A DNA stretch of 64,000 nt from an uncultured Candidatus Saccharibacteria bacterium (GCA_938036785.1 CALHWE010000013.1:1-64000), one strand, 5' to 3'. Positions 42,617 through 52,388 are shown, counted from the stretch's first letter. Numbers and translations are program-made. Notes: generated by a model not told the origin, from the letters alone.

Positions 42617-43942
42617 TCAAAGTGCAAATAGGTCATTCAACGCCTCACTCACCGTTGGGTGAGTAAAGATCTGGTCGCGCAGTGTGGTATAAGGCAGGCC
42701 AGCGTCCATCGCTGTTTTGATAGTATTAATCACCTCTGGCGCCTGCTGGCAAAACAGCGTCGCGCCAAGAATATGGCCTGTCGATGGCTGGACCACTGCT
42801 TTGAGCAGCCCCGTTGTTTTATTATCAACATGCATGCGCGGCACCGCCATTGCTGGCAGCTCTTTAAACTTCACATCGTCACCATACTGAGCGCGAGCTG
42901 CTGCTTCGGTCAGGCCAACGCGTGCTAGTGGTGTCTGCATAAATATCACATGAGGCAATACTGCACGCCGATCCCGCGTATAGCTCCCATCACCAAGGAG
43001 CTGGCTCTTGACAATACGGAAGTCGTCGAGCGACACATAGGTATACTGCGGCCCACCATTGACATCGCCCAGCGCCCAGATATGCGGCTGAGTAGTTTGC
43101 AAATGATCATTAACGACAACAGCGCCGCGCTCATCAGTCTCCACACCAGCGGCGGCAAGACGAAGCTGACTGGTGTTAGGCCGGCGGCCAGCGGCCACAA
43201 GCACAGCATCATATACTTGTTCATCACCACCACGTATCACAGCAACGCCGTGGTCTGTATCGCGCACCTGCTGTATATCTGATGCAAACACAAGTGTTAT
43301 ACCCTGCGCTTCCAGAGACTGAGCAACTGCTTGGGCAACAGACGGCTCTTCGTGCGGAAGCAGCTGCGCCCGGCGATGGTAGAGTGTGACCTCCACACCA
43401 AGAGCCGCATAGGTCGAGGCGAACTCCAGGCCAATTGGTCCAGCGCCAATCACCGCTAGCCGCCGTGGCTTCAGCTGCTGGTTGAGCGCCTCTGTACTAG
43501 TATAGACATGGGCCGATTGCTCAAGGCCAGCAATCGCTGGCATCACCGGCACTGCACCGGTATTAATGAACAACCGATCTGCCTGCAGCTCAATGCGCTG
43601 CTCGCCCGCTTGGACGCTCACTGTGTGCGCGTCAACAAACGACGCAACACCATCAATAACCATCACGCCCGGGTTATCCGCGAGCATGTGGTAGTTCTTA
43701 TTATTAAGCTTGGTCACGACCGCTGTCTTGCGCGCAAACGCTTCGTCGATCGACCGACCAGCCGCTGCCGCACTCACCAGCGTTTTAGTCGGAATGCACG
43801 CAATATTAATACACGTCCCTCCATACATCTGCGGCGATTGCTCCACCAGCGCTACCCGCTGACCTGCCCCAGCCAGCGCTACCGCCAGCGTCTTACCCGC
43901 CTTACCAAAACCAATAATTAGTGCATCAAATTGTGTGTGCAT
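42617..43942 (-). CDS. RclA-like pyridine nucleotide-disulfide oxidoreductase
   Basis: A 441-residue flavoprotein of the mercuric reductase/dihydrolipoamide dehydrogenase family. The FAD-binding GFGKAGKTLA is near the N-terminus. The redox motif reads GGTCINIACIPTK (two Cys five apart). NAD(P)-binding GAGPIGLEFAS is near residue 168, and the C-terminal interface helix ends FTHPTVSEAL. The GGTCIN-x-xCIPTK form and the lack of a mercury-binding C-terminus fit RclA, which protects against reactive chlorine and copper stress. A palindrome (43986-44000) upstream may be an operator. The substrate is not proven by sequence. Confidence 0.82.
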   Translation of the reverse strand: MHTQFDALIIGFGKAGKTLAVALAGAGQRVALVEQSPQMYGGTCINIACIPTKTLVSAAAAGRSIDEAFARKTAVVTKLNNKNYHMLADNPGVMVIDGVASFVDAHTVSVQAGEQRIELQADRLFINTGAVPVMPAIAGLEQSAHVYTSTEALNQQLKPRRLAVIGAGPIGLEFASTYAALGVEVTLYHRRAQLLPHEEPSVAQAVAQSLEAQGITLVFASDIQQVRDTDHGVAVIRGGDEQVYDAVLVAAGRRPNTSQLRLAAAGVETDERGAVVVNDHLQTTQPHIWALGDVNGGPQYTYVSLDDFRIVKSQLLGDGSYTRDRRAVLPHVIFMQTPLARVGLTEAAARAQYGDDVKFKELPAMAVPRMHVDNKTTGLLKAVVQPSTGHILGATLFCQQAPEVINTIKTAMDAGLPYTTLRDQIFTHPTVSEALNDLFAL

Positions 43943-43985
43943 TATACTTCTCCTTCGTCAACATTATCGCATAGATTACACCTAA

Positions 43986-44000
43986 TGTAAATGAATTACA
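43986..44000. promoter_or_regulatory. Palindrome in the promoter of the RclA-like gene
   Basis: TGTAA (43986-43990) and TTACA (43996-44000) flank five bases. On the minus strand TTACAT and GATAAT, 16 bases apart, form a plausible promoter that overlaps the palindrome. A redox-responsive regulator is possible but none is adjacent. Confidence 0.4.
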
Positions 44001-44086
44001 ATAATGATTCGTTTAGTATACTACTCAAGAACAAGACGCGCGCGTCTGTCACCTATCCTACCTCATTTCACTCAAGTGTATAAAAC

Positions 44087-45097
44087 TCAGCGCCGCCGCG
44101 CGAGCACTGGCTGCACCCGGTCAATCCGGTTCGTCCAGACATACCCACCAAACTGTGGCGGTATCTGCGTCACACTCTCCGCTGTATCAAACCCAGCTGA
44201 CCACTGTCCATCACCTTCGACCAACATTACTCGCGTGTTTACCGCCGCCATCCGGTCAACAAACTTACCTGGCCAGCCCCATAGCAGTGGTGCATAGCGC
44301 CGCGGAATGTGCAGCTCCATATTGTGCAGCTCGTGCGGCACATAACCCGTCCAGCCAACTGCCACGTACCGCAGCAACCCGGCCTTCATCATCGCCTTGG
44401 AACACAAGCGCAGCGTCGCGCTTTGTTGGCGCAGCCAGGCAATACCATCGTCATTGCCGTAGACCGTCATCTGCTTGAAGCGTTCTGGGTCCATTGCTCG
44501 AAGCTTACCCCACAGCACTTCGTATGTCTGGTGGTTGCCGTCTTTAACATGTAAAAGAAGATCCTTGTGTGGAAAGGCTGCCAGCACCTCATCCAGTGTT
44601 GGCATCAAGCCCACCCCTTTGCCGCGGAATGGAAAGGTTTTGCCGCCATCTGCCGTGTAGCCATAACCAACATCGAGGCGCTTGAGCTCAGCCATCGTGT
44701 ACTTGCCAATCTCGCCCTTGGCTTCTGTGCGGTATTCCAGTGTCGCATCATGGAAGACCGCGAGTTGCTTATCTTTTGTGAGCTTGAGGTCAAGCTCCAC
44801 CACATCCGCACCATGATCGAAGGCGGCGCGCATAGATGGGATCGTATTCTCAAGATAGGGGTGCTCGGGTTTATCCATAATGGCTGCAGTGTTGGTATCA
44901 TTGCCAACCTTGCTGTAGTCAAAGGTCTGCGCCAGGCCTCGGTGAGCGAGTATCCGTGGGTGCTGCCTTGGCATGAAGAGACTCGTGTTATTAAGCCACA
45001 GCCCCATAATGACCACTCCACACACTGCCAGCCACCGCCAGTGCCGCTGACTCCACTGCGCTCCGCTCTGTCCTATTTTCCGAAATGTATCGAGCAT
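44087..45097 (-). CDS. Glycerophosphodiester phosphodiesterase family protein
   Basis: A 336-residue enzyme with an N-terminal membrane helix (about 20-40), so it probably faces outward. The GDPD motifs are present: LAHRG near residue 51, ENTIPSMRAAFDHGADVVELDLKLTKDKQLAVFHD near 82-116 (E, D and H ligands), then LLLHVKDGN. Members release glycerol phosphate from phospholipid-derived or teichoic-acid-like diesters. For a cell dependent on host lipids, scavenging is a reasonable guess. Confidence 0.88.
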   Translation of the reverse strand: MLDTFRKIGQSGAQWSQRHWRWLAVCGVVIMGLWLNNTSLFMPRQHPRILAHRGLAQTFDYSKVGNDTNTAAIMDKPEHPYLENTIPSMRAAFDHGADVVELDLKLTKDKQLAVFHDATLEYRTEAKGEIGKYTMAELKRLDVGYGYTADGGKTFPFRGKGVGLMPTLDEVLAAFPHKDLLLHVKDGNHQTYEVLWGKLRAMDPERFKQMTVYGNDDGIAWLRQQSATLRLCSKAMMKAGLLRYVAVGWTGYVPHELHNMELHIPRRYAPLLWGWPGKFVDRMAAVNTRVMLVEGDGQWSAGFDTAESVTQIPPQFGGYVWTNRIDRVQPVLARRR

Positions 45098-45133
45098 TTA
45101 TTACTCCTTTATTTTTTATTATCCGACAACCGC

Positions 45134-45580
45134 TTATTCCACACGCTGAGCAAATAACTCAGCCACGCCGCGCAGGAAAATCTCCGCCGTCTTTGGACCG
45201 ACGCCATAGAATTTTTGCAGGCGTTTGGCGCACTCGGCTTCGCACGGGCTGTTTTCTATCAGCAGCATCAGCGAGCCATCATACCAATCAATCAGCTGCT
45301 GCGCACAGAGCCGCAGCGCCGCCGCTGTTTTCTCATCATAGCGCGTGTATTTGCCTTCATCCAGCAGCCGCACGAGGCGTTTGCGCTCCACCGCAAGCAG
45401 CGCCCACGGCGTATCAAGCTGGTGCTCCACCAAGAGACGCCAGGTCTGCACCGCCACCGGTGATTGAATCGGCTTGCCCAGCAGATACACCAACAGGAAC
45501 CAGCGAAAGAGATCGAGCTCATTATGCGCAATATCGAGCGCGAAGTCATCGGGATGGTGTGAGCGAGCAGAGCGAGCCAT
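45134..45580 (-). CDS. HhH-domain DNA glycosylase-like protein (short)
   Basis: A 148-residue protein whose C-terminal helix-hairpin-helix, LQKFYGVGPKTAEIFLRGV, resembles the HhH motif of the endonuclease III superfamily. The usual iron-sulfur cluster cysteines and much of the glycosylase domain are missing, and the catalytic Lys position of the HhH is not evident. It may be a DNA-binding member or a minimal glycosylase. ATG 45580 has a -10-like TAATAT a few bases upstream and no ribosome site. Confidence 0.6.
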   Translation of the reverse strand: MARSARSHHPDDFALDIAHNELDLFRWFLLVYLLGKPIQSPVAVQTWRLLVEHQLDTPWALLAVERKRLVRLLDEGKYTRYDEKTAAALRLCAQQLIDWYDGSLMLLIENSPCEAECAKRLQKFYGVGPKTAEIFLRGVAELFAQRVE

Positions 45581-45751
45581 ATTCCATATTATTCTCTAGG
45601 TTGGCGCTTATTGTCAAATAAGACGAGCTACGCCGCAGGCCTGCATCATGTACTAGTCAGCACGACCAATAAACAATTGCATTTCGTGCAACACATTGCT
45701 AGAATATACATAGAACATTTAGCTAACATTGATGGTCTATGGGGGTACATC

Positions 45752-47371
45752 ATGTTTCGGAAACTCGTATCAAACTTATCGCTCAGCCCGGCGATCGTCG
45801 GCCAGCTGGGCTTCTACGCGAAGCGTCTGCGCAAAGAGGAAGCGACGCGCCGCTTGGGGCTGATCTTTACTGCGCTGGCACTCGTTGTGCAGTCGTTCAC
45901 GCTGCTTGCGCCACCAGAATCGGCTAACGCTGCCGACCCAAGCGATATGATCTACGGTGGGATTAGCAATGGCTCGCAGCTCATGGCGCACTACGATGCC
46001 AACACCAACAACATCCGCGACCTCTACAGTACCATCGGCATTACCCGCGCCGAACTGCAGCAGGCGACAACTCGCCTCGAAACCCGGCGAAGCACCGAGA
46101 ACACCTACTCGTGGGGAATGACACCACACTTTAGTGCCGCTCAGGGTGAAGGCGTGTATTCTGTGAAGGCAGCGCAAGGTGGAATGCGCAACTTCTACTA
46201 CCGGCCACACCACCTATGGGGGAACTTCACCTACCGGGCATTCGTTGGCCACTCAGCAAAGTTTGGCTGGTTCGCCATTATGCTCAACTGTGGTAACCTC
46301 ATTACCCAGACAGTGCCACCAGCACCCGTTTGCCCACCCGGCCAGGTCGGTACCTATCCAAACTGCAGCACACCGCCATCCGTCATCAAGCCAACGCCAG
46401 TGGCAAGCTGTAGTGGCCTTGTCATCAACAAGAACGACACCACCTACCAATTCACCGCTGCGGCATCTGCCCAGCATGGTGCTAGCATCACCGGCTATGT
46501 CTTCCACGTCTACCGCGATGGCAAGCTCGTCAAAACACTCGAGAGTAGTACGCCTACCGTCAGCTATAGCGAAAAAATACCTGGTTCGTACCGCGTCGTC
46601 CTCACTGTCAAAACCTCTCTGGGCGACCGCACCAGTGAAGCCTGTGCCAAGACCTTCGTCATCGCTGCACCCGCCCGTTGCCCGGTCAATCCTACCCTAC
46701 TCAAAGATGATGCTCGCTGCCAGCCTTGCCCAGGCAACAACACCCTCTGGTTAGAGGATAAGACCTGTACTGCCAAATTCGTCCAGACCAAGAGTGGCCA
46801 CAACCTCACCCAAAACAGTGCTGAGACAACCACCGTCACTGCCAAAGCCCACGACCGCATTACCTACAAGCTCAGCGTCACCAACAAAGGTCTCAACGCC
46901 GAGAAATTCACCTTTAGCGACAACCTCGGCGATGTCCTTCAATACGCTACGGTCGTTGACGCTGGCGGCGGTACTCTTGGCAGAGATACCAATCAAAGCG
47001 CCAGCACCGATGCAACCATCCTCAGTTGGCCAGCTGTAGAGATCAAACCAGGCGAGAGCCAAGAGCGGCAATTTACCGTCCAGCTCAAAGACCAGATTCC
47101 TTCGATGGGTACTGGCACCAGTAACGCAACCTCCTACGATTGTCGCATCGACAACACCTTTGGCAACACACTCAGCACTAAGGTAGATTGCCCTGCCGAG
47201 AAGCGCGTCGTTGAGCAAGTCGTAACCGAGCTACCCCACACCGGTAGTAGCGAGAATATCATCTTTGCTGGCATCGTCCTTGCGGTAGTGGTCTTCTTCT
47301 ATGCCCGCTCACGCCAACTCAGCACCGAGATCCGCCTCGTGCGCCGCAACTTTAACGCCGGAACAATCTAA
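45752..47371 (+). CDS. LPHTG-anchored surface protein with DUF11-like domain
   Basis: A 539-residue surface protein. The N-terminus has a long leader (MFRKLVSNLSLSPAIVGQLG, then a hydrophobic helix ending SANA), which I recognise as a conserved Saccharibacteria pattern. The middle contains a Cys-rich Pro segment and a PKD/Ig-like domain. Residues about 345-470 resemble a DUF11 domain (DRITYKLSVTNKGLNAEKFTFSDNL). It ends with LPHTG (494-498), a membrane helix and an unusually long polar tail. GGGGGT lies just before ATG 45752; a longer frame from 45611 lacks a site. It may belong to a surface or DNA-uptake apparatus with the genes that follow. Confidence 0.82.
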   Translation: MFRKLVSNLSLSPAIVGQLGFYAKRLRKEEATRRLGLIFTALALVVQSFTLLAPPESANAADPSDMIYGGISNGSQLMAHYDANTNNIRDLYSTIGITRAELQQATTRLETRRSTENTYSWGMTPHFSAAQGEGVYSVKAAQGGMRNFYYRPHHLWGNFTYRAFVGHSAKFGWFAIMLNCGNLITQTVPPAPVCPPGQVGTYPNCSTPPSVIKPTPVASCSGLVINKNDTTYQFTAAASAQHGASITGYVFHVYRDGKLVKTLESSTPTVSYSEKIPGSYRVVLTVKTSLGDRTSEACAKTFVIAAPARCPVNPTLLKDDARCQPCPGNNTLWLEDKTCTAKFVQTKSGHNLTQNSAETTTVTAKAHDRITYKLSVTNKGLNAEKFTFSDNLGDVLQYATVVDAGGGTLGRDTNQSASTDATILSWPAVEIKPGESQERQFTVQLKDQIPSMGTGTSNATSYDCRIDNTFGNTLSTKVDCPAEKRVVEQVVTELPHTGSSENIIFAGIVLAVVVFFYARSRQLSTEIRLVRRNFNAGTI

Positions 47372-47385
47372 CCAAGGAGAAACCA

Positions 47386-48012
47386 ATGGCAGAACGATTT
47401 ACCACCAAACGCCAACCTGAGCACCGCACTGAGCAAACCATCGAGCAATCACGCGCCGAACAGCTGACTGCCCTGCGCCAATCTGGCGAACACCGCCAGT
47501 TAGAACATCCCAGCCTCCAGGGTGAAACGCGTCAGCGTCGCGAAACCCTTCGGGCCGCTCGCCACGAAGCCGAGCAAGTCTACGAGCAAGCTGCCCAGCA
47601 AGAACGAGCCACTGCCGAAGCTGAGCGCCGCCAGCGCGAAACCCGCGAACAACAGCGCGCCGAGCGTCAACGCCAAGCCAGCCCGGCTGCCCAGCAAGAA
47701 CGCTTCGATAAAACCATGGCAGCCGTCCAGTCCCAGCTCTCGCCCTCAAGCCGTGCCTTTAGCAAAGTCATCCACAACCCAGCCATCGAGAAAGCAAGCG
47801 AAGTCACTGGCAGCACCGTTGCCCGGCCCAATGCGCTGCTCTCTGGTGCCATTGCCGCCTTCGTGCTCACTCTAGCCATCTACCTCATCGCCCGCTTCAA
47901 CGGCTACCCACTCTCCGGTGCCGAATCCATTGCCGCCTTCGCCCTCGGCTGGCTCTGCGGCCTTGCCTTCGACTTTGTGCGCATGATGATGCTTGGTCGG
48001 CGGAATGTGTAG
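47386..48012 (+). CDS. Coiled-coil protein with C-terminal membrane helices
   Basis: A 208-residue protein. Residues about 10-120 are almost entirely charged and rich in Gln, Arg, Glu and Ala, a long coiled coil (RHEAEQVYEQAAQQERATAE). Two membrane helices follow (about 148-168 and 178-198). AAGGAG lies before its ATG and the gap to the LPHTG gene is 14 bases, so they form an operon. I do not know the family. A scaffold or tether at the membrane is a guess. Confidence 0.65.
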   Translation: MAERFTTKRQPEHRTEQTIEQSRAEQLTALRQSGEHRQLEHPSLQGETRQRRETLRAARHEAEQVYEQAAQQERATAEAERRQRETREQQRAERQRQASPAAQQERFDKTMAAVQSQLSPSSRAFSKVIHNPAIEKASEVTGSTVARPNALLSGAIAAFVLTLAIYLIARFNGYPLSGAESIAAFALGWLCGLAFDFVRMMMLGRRNV

Positions 48013-48246
48013 CTTACCTCTGCAAATCACTGCTTGATCAACAACATGATTCAATCACTGATAGCTCACACTTCTCATGTGAAATAGTGCCCTATCGATT
48101 AAACTCCAATGCTCTAGAGGAGGGTTACTCAGACTGGAGAGAAGTACTTGAACGACGGTGGCTGCGTATGTCATGAGCGAATGATATCACTGTCAGAGTC
48201 TCTAACGAATAGCTCAAATATCTAAGGAGTATCTTTGACAAAAGAA
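48013..48246. other. Convergent intergenic region
   Basis: No gene, RNA or terminator with a clear T run is visible between the coiled-coil gene and the oppositely oriented unknown gene. Confidence 0.4.
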
Positions 48247-48726
48247 CTATCGATAATAATCCTCCCAATCTACATCAAAGAGCCAGTGCTTCGTGACATT
48301 GTGAAATTCTATATCATCTCCATACGGACGATCAGGCGTTGGTGTAAAGACGTACTCTTTTAATTTCGTTTGAACAAACTCAAAGACGACATCATAATCA
48401 AGCGTATTCATAATCAGGGGCTTTGCTTCATTATCGTCCTCAAAGTACCACGTGCCCTGTGGATCATCAACGAACGAGGGTGAACAAACGGTGATCACGT
48501 AACGATCACCTTCTATAAGATACGGGTCGCCAATTTCGATATTCTTCTGCAGAGTGAACCCAACTCCAAGTTCAATACACCAGGGGCATGTGTCGTCAGT
48601 ACCGAATGTTGTCGTCGCAGATGTGAGCTTGTTTCGGCACGTTATATTATCAGAATCCAGTTCCCAATCGTCGCCGACATACCGTCGCCCCTGAAACAAC
48701 TTTTGTAAAACATAATGGGTTTTCAT
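48247..48726 (-). CDS. Unknown acidic protein
   Basis: A 159-residue, acidic, soluble protein rich in aromatic residues (for example WYFEDDNEAKPL and a final WEDYYR). A single CPWC motif lies near residue 47 (TCPWCIEL) but there is no thioredoxin-like context. I do not recognise a family. It lies downstream of the conjugation ATPase gene in the same direction but has its own -10 box six bases before the ATG. Confidence 0.6.
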   Translation of the reverse strand: MKTHYVLQKLFQGRRYVGDDWELDSDNITCRNKLTSATTTFGTDDTCPWCIELGVGFTLQKNIEIGDPYLIEGDRYVITVCSPSFVDDPQGTWYFEDDNEAKPLIMNTLDYDVVFEFVQTKLKEYVFTPTPDRPYGDDIEFHNVTKHWLFDVDWEDYYR

Positions 48727-48732
48727 AGACTT

Positions 48733-48738
48733 AGTATA
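48733..48738 (-). promoter_or_regulatory. -10 box for a leaderless transcript
   Basis: TATACT on the minus strand is followed by six bases and the ATG at 48726. No Shine-Dalgarno sequence is present. Confidence 0.6.
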
Positions 48739-48810
48739 ATACGAACAATAACGAACGTCAAAATATTATGCTTGCCTCTTGTGTTCTCTATCACCTGTAT
48801 TAAGTGCTTA

Positions 48811-51800
48811 TCAGTGCAGCTTGATCGACACTTCCTGTGGCTCGCCGCTCAGGTCGCCATGCGTGTTGAGAGTGCCTTGACGGCGCAGGGCTTCGCGCTC
48901 CAGCTCTTCTGGCGTTGGCATAGGTGGCTCGGGAGCGGGCGATGGTGTAACTGGTGGAGTAGGCTGGGTACGCGCCTCGGCCTGCTGGCCACCAAGGATA
49001 TTGGGCCGCGCAGCATGACGTGCTCTATCCAGCGCATCTTGCACCGCTGGTGACGGTGGTGGAGCAGGCTGAGCAGCCGACGATGGAGATGATGCGCTTG
49101 GATTTGGCATAGTGCGAGGAGCGCTAGCTGGCTGTGGTCGTGGTGGTTGAGAGGATGAAGAAGCTGGCGGCATGGCTGGCTGGGCACGCAATGGCTGAGC
49201 TGAGGAAGCTGGTGTGGTTTGTGGCCGTGGTGGTTGAGTAGCTGGGCTACTGAGCCGTGAGGCTTGCGCGCTTGATGGTGCTGCCGCCGATTGTGGCTTC
49301 TTTGCATTCATCTGCTTACGCTTTGCAAGCCATTCATCAAGGAAGGACGACCCACCACCAGCTCCAGCTGCGCCTCCTGGACGCCCTGCTCCGGCTGCTG
49401 GCTGGCTGGGTTGTTGCACACTAATACGGGCAGATATATCGCGCTCAACTTGGTCACGCGGTCGACCATACTTCGCGGCCGAAAGCTTCTTGAGAGCACC
49501 GCTCAATTGCTGGTTTGGTTCACCCATTGGCGGAATCCACGCCATACTAAATGGCGCTGACGGCGTACCGTTAATCTGCGCCACACAGACCGACTCAAAG
49601 TTTGGTAGCTTGGTCAAATCCTCAGCAGTAAAGACAGGGGTATAGCGCTTGACCATAATCTCAGCATCAGTCGTACCAATTCGGCCGGTAATGGTTGTAC
49701 CAACGTTACCAAGGATAGCCTCGCGCAGTTCTTCCTTGAGCTGCGTCATAAACTGGTTGGCCAAAACCAAACTCAAGCGATACTTACGCGCCTCACTGAG
49801 GATCGTCTCAAAGCTATCGGTGGCAAAGTTCTGGAACTCGTCAACGTAGAGTGTAAAGTCCTTGCGCTCGTGCTCGGGGATATTAGCCCGAGCCATCGCC
49901 GCCGCCTGGAACTTCATGACAAAGATAATACCAAGCAACTTCGAGTTGAGATCGCCCATCTTACCTTTGGAGAGGTTAACAAGCAAAATCTTGTTGTTAT
50001 TCATAATCTCAGGGAAGTTAAAACCACTCTTAGTCTGACCAATAATATTACGCATTGCATCGTTGCTAATAAATGGACCAAACTTGGAGATCACCCAGCT
50101 AATCAAATCACCAGCTTCGTTGGAGCGCTGCGAGGCTGGGAACTCTTTGGTCCAAAAGTCGAGCACCTGCCGGTCCGTCACGTATTTGAGCTTGGCATTG
50201 CGGAATTGCTCATCCACCAGCAGCTTTGGCACATCAACAAACGTTCCACCCGCAGGATCAGCCATCAGCAGCAACGCACAGTTACGGAAGATGTGCTCGA
50301 GGCGTGGCCCAACGATACCAGTGTGGCCTGGGTCGTACAAGCCATACAGCATGTTAATTGCCTCCTGCACCAAGAAGTCCTTTTGGTCGGGGTGATCAAA
50401 CTCAAACATATTAAGACCAATCGGGTTGCTCATATCACCTGGGTCGAAGTAGACAATATCCTCTACCCGATCACGCGGTACCTTGGCAAGCAGCGCCTCA
50501 GCTAAGTCACCGTGTGGATCAACCAAGGCAAAACCCCGCCCCGCCAGCATATCCTGGTAGGCCAAGTTCTCTTGCAAGACCGACTTACCTACACCCGTCT
50601 GACCAATGATATGGATGTGACGCCGACGGTCTTTATCTGCCAGGCGAATCGGCTTGCGCACGCCGCGGAACTCATTGTAGCCGAGCAACAGCCCCGTCTC
50701 CATCACCTCTGTTGGGCCATCGACTTGCTTGCTCATCTGGCGCTTGACTTGCGAGGTAGGAATGCTATTTTGATCTGGCAAATGGAAGAGAGTTGCAAGC
50801 TCGACTGAGTTGAGAATATCGCGGCTATTTGCCTGCGGGAAGAATCGGAAGATAAAGGCTGTCGCGAGCTCATCGACATTCTTAGTAAGGTTAAACTTAA
50901 AGCCATTAAAGCTCGGCGAATCAAACAGTGCAAACGCCGCCACAATATTCTTGAGCAGCACCTGTGAGCGCGCCGCCGTGTTGGACGACACCACCACGCG
51001 GATCATTACCTCATAGCCAGGGTAGCGAATCTTTTCTTGGATAGCATCAACCTTAGCCTGCTCCACTGCACTGAGCGGCTTCTCAGCTTGGAATTCCTTC
51101 TTGTCACTTGCCTCGGGCGGCTTCCATAGTGCCTGTATAACATCACGCGCCGAGAGGCTACTGCCGCCACTACTCTTTTTCTCACCCTTGTTCTTGACGA
51201 TCTGCTCGGCAGCCGAGATAGAGCGCTTTGTCCATTTCTCATACGCTGGGCGGATCAAAAATTGGATTCCGACCCCATCCTCACGCCCAGCCGAAGACAC
51301 TGCATTGAGCAGCGCCCGCGACGCATCGCGCTTAGACTCCATATAGGTGGAAATCGGATAAATAAATTCTTTGCGCAGAGTAAACTCACCACCAATCGTC
51401 CCACTCGCCTTGCCCACTTTGCTAAATACTGAGTGCTCCGACACCTCCTCGAGCCGTGCCGATGGGTAAGCTGCAGCAATTGCCTGGCGCACTGTGTCCG
51501 TCAGCACTGTTGGCACTACTGCATAGTAATATACCAGACCCTCGCGCGCTACAATCTCAAATGACACATGGCGCTGCCCATAGATCCGGCTCATAAAGCC
51601 CTTGGTGCTGGTACTCGCAATGATGTTGTACATTACTTGGGCCTGCGATAGCACTTCCTCCGTGAGGTCACGCTTGTCGCGCCCACCACCGTCGATATCG
51701 TCACTGGCAGGCGGCAAGTGGATGAGGATCGGCACCATCTTAAGGCCACGCTCGTAGTTCTTGGCCTCGCGCATACTGTTGCGATAAACGATAAAGGCAA

Positions 51801-51867
51801 CAAACAAGATGATAAGAATAAGACCAGCCGAGCCAAAAACAATAATGAATGTGGTGACAGTATTCAT
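48811..51867 (-). CDS. Type IV secretion/conjugation ATPase (VirD4/TraD-like)
   Basis: A 1018-residue protein with an N-terminal membrane helix (about 5-28), a region of about 370 residues before the motor, and a RecA-like motor domain. Walker A is GQTGVGKSV near residue 425, followed by FALVDPHGDL; Walker B is FTLYVDEFQNF. NLSKGKMGDLNSKLLG and SLVLANQFMTQL are typical of TraD/VirD4 coupling ATPases that push DNA or protein through a type IV channel. The last 180 residues are Pro/Ala/Ser/Gln-rich and probably disordered. The start directly follows the stop of the upstream gene (TAGATG). Other secretion components are not in the window except possibly neighbouring surface proteins. Confidence 0.88.
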   Translation of the reverse strand: MNTVTTFIIVFGSAGLILIILFVAFIVYRNSMREAKNYERGLKMVPILIHLPPASDDIDGGGRDKRDLTEEVLSQAQVMYNIIASTSTKGFMSRIYGQRHVSFEIVAREGLVYYYAVVPTVLTDTVRQAIAAAYPSARLEEVSEHSVFSKVGKASGTIGGEFTLRKEFIYPISTYMESKRDASRALLNAVSSAGREDGVGIQFLIRPAYEKWTKRSISAAEQIVKNKGEKKSSGGSSLSARDVIQALWKPPEASDKKEFQAEKPLSAVEQAKVDAIQEKIRYPGYEVMIRVVVSSNTAARSQVLLKNIVAAFALFDSPSFNGFKFNLTKNVDELATAFIFRFFPQANSRDILNSVELATLFHLPDQNSIPTSQVKRQMSKQVDGPTEVMETGLLLGYNEFRGVRKPIRLADKDRRRHIHIIGQTGVGKSVLQENLAYQDMLAGRGFALVDPHGDLAEALLAKVPRDRVEDIVYFDPGDMSNPIGLNMFEFDHPDQKDFLVQEAINMLYGLYDPGHTGIVGPRLEHIFRNCALLLMADPAGGTFVDVPKLLVDEQFRNAKLKYVTDRQVLDFWTKEFPASQRSNEAGDLISWVISKFGPFISNDAMRNIIGQTKSGFNFPEIMNNNKILLVNLSKGKMGDLNSKLLGIIFVMKFQAAAMARANIPEHERKDFTLYVDEFQNFATDSFETILSEARKYRLSLVLANQFMTQLKEELREAILGNVGTTITGRIGTTDAEIMVKRYTPVFTAEDLTKLPNFESVCVAQINGTPSAPFSMAWIPPMGEPNQQLSGALKKLSAAKYGRPRDQVERDISARISVQQPSQPAAGAGRPGGAAGAGGGSSFLDEWLAKRKQMNAKKPQSAAAPSSAQASRLSSPATQPPRPQTTPASSAQPLRAQPAMPPASSSSQPPRPQPASAPRTMPNPSASSPSSAAQPAPPPSPAVQDALDRARHAARPNILGGQQAEARTQPTPPVTPSPAPEPPMPTPEELEREALRRQGTLNTHGDLSGEPQEVSIKLH

Positions 51868-52299
51868 CTAGTTCTCCGTTGCGCCAATTTTGCGCCCATA
51901 GCGTTTGTAGATATAGTCGCGCTGCAGAGCACTGACCTGCTGCTCGCGCTGGTAGGGGTCATCTTGGGTATCCTTAATGATCTGCTTGAGCTTGATAACC
52001 CAGTCTTTTTCAATCAGGTCTTCGTCTGCAGCAGTTGCAGGAGCAGCTGTGACAGCCGTATCTGGGTCGGGCTGTGGCGCAGCAATAACTGTGGTAGGAA
52101 GAGCAGGCAGCGTGAGGCTCTGCTGCGGGACCATCGGCATCATTTCATGCGTGTCAGCTGGCTGCTGCTCGCTCCGACGCTCGGGCATCAGCGCAGGAAG
52201 CCGCTCGTGCGCCTGAGGCGCTGGCGAACGGTAGATATTCTGGTTATTTGCCCGAGGCTGCTCAGGAAAACTATTGAATCGCGGCTGTTGTGGTCCCAT
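51868..52299 (-). CDS. Pro/Gln-rich small protein upstream of the conjugation ATPase
   Basis: A 143-residue protein with a low-complexity first 90 residues (Pro, Gln, Ala) and a more ordered C-terminal part, LIEKDWVIKLKQIIKDTQDDPYQREQQVSALQRDYIYKRYG. Its stop abuts the ATPase start, so they are co-translated and may act together. The family is unknown. A TATAAT box ends 11 bases before the ATG, with no clear ribosome site. Confidence 0.65.
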   Translation of the reverse strand: MGPQQPRFNSFPEQPRANNQNIYRSPAPQAHERLPALMPERRSEQQPADTHEMMPMVPQQSLTLPALPTTVIAAPQPDPDTAVTAAPATAADEDLIEKDWVIKLKQIIKDTQDDPYQREQQVSALQRDYIYKRYGRKIGATEN

Positions 52300-52388
52300 A
52301 TTCTGCCTAAATTATACCATAGGCTGCGCTGGTGCAATAGGTGTGAGCATAATCATCATATCTATGGCGCTTATGCTCATTATTTTGC

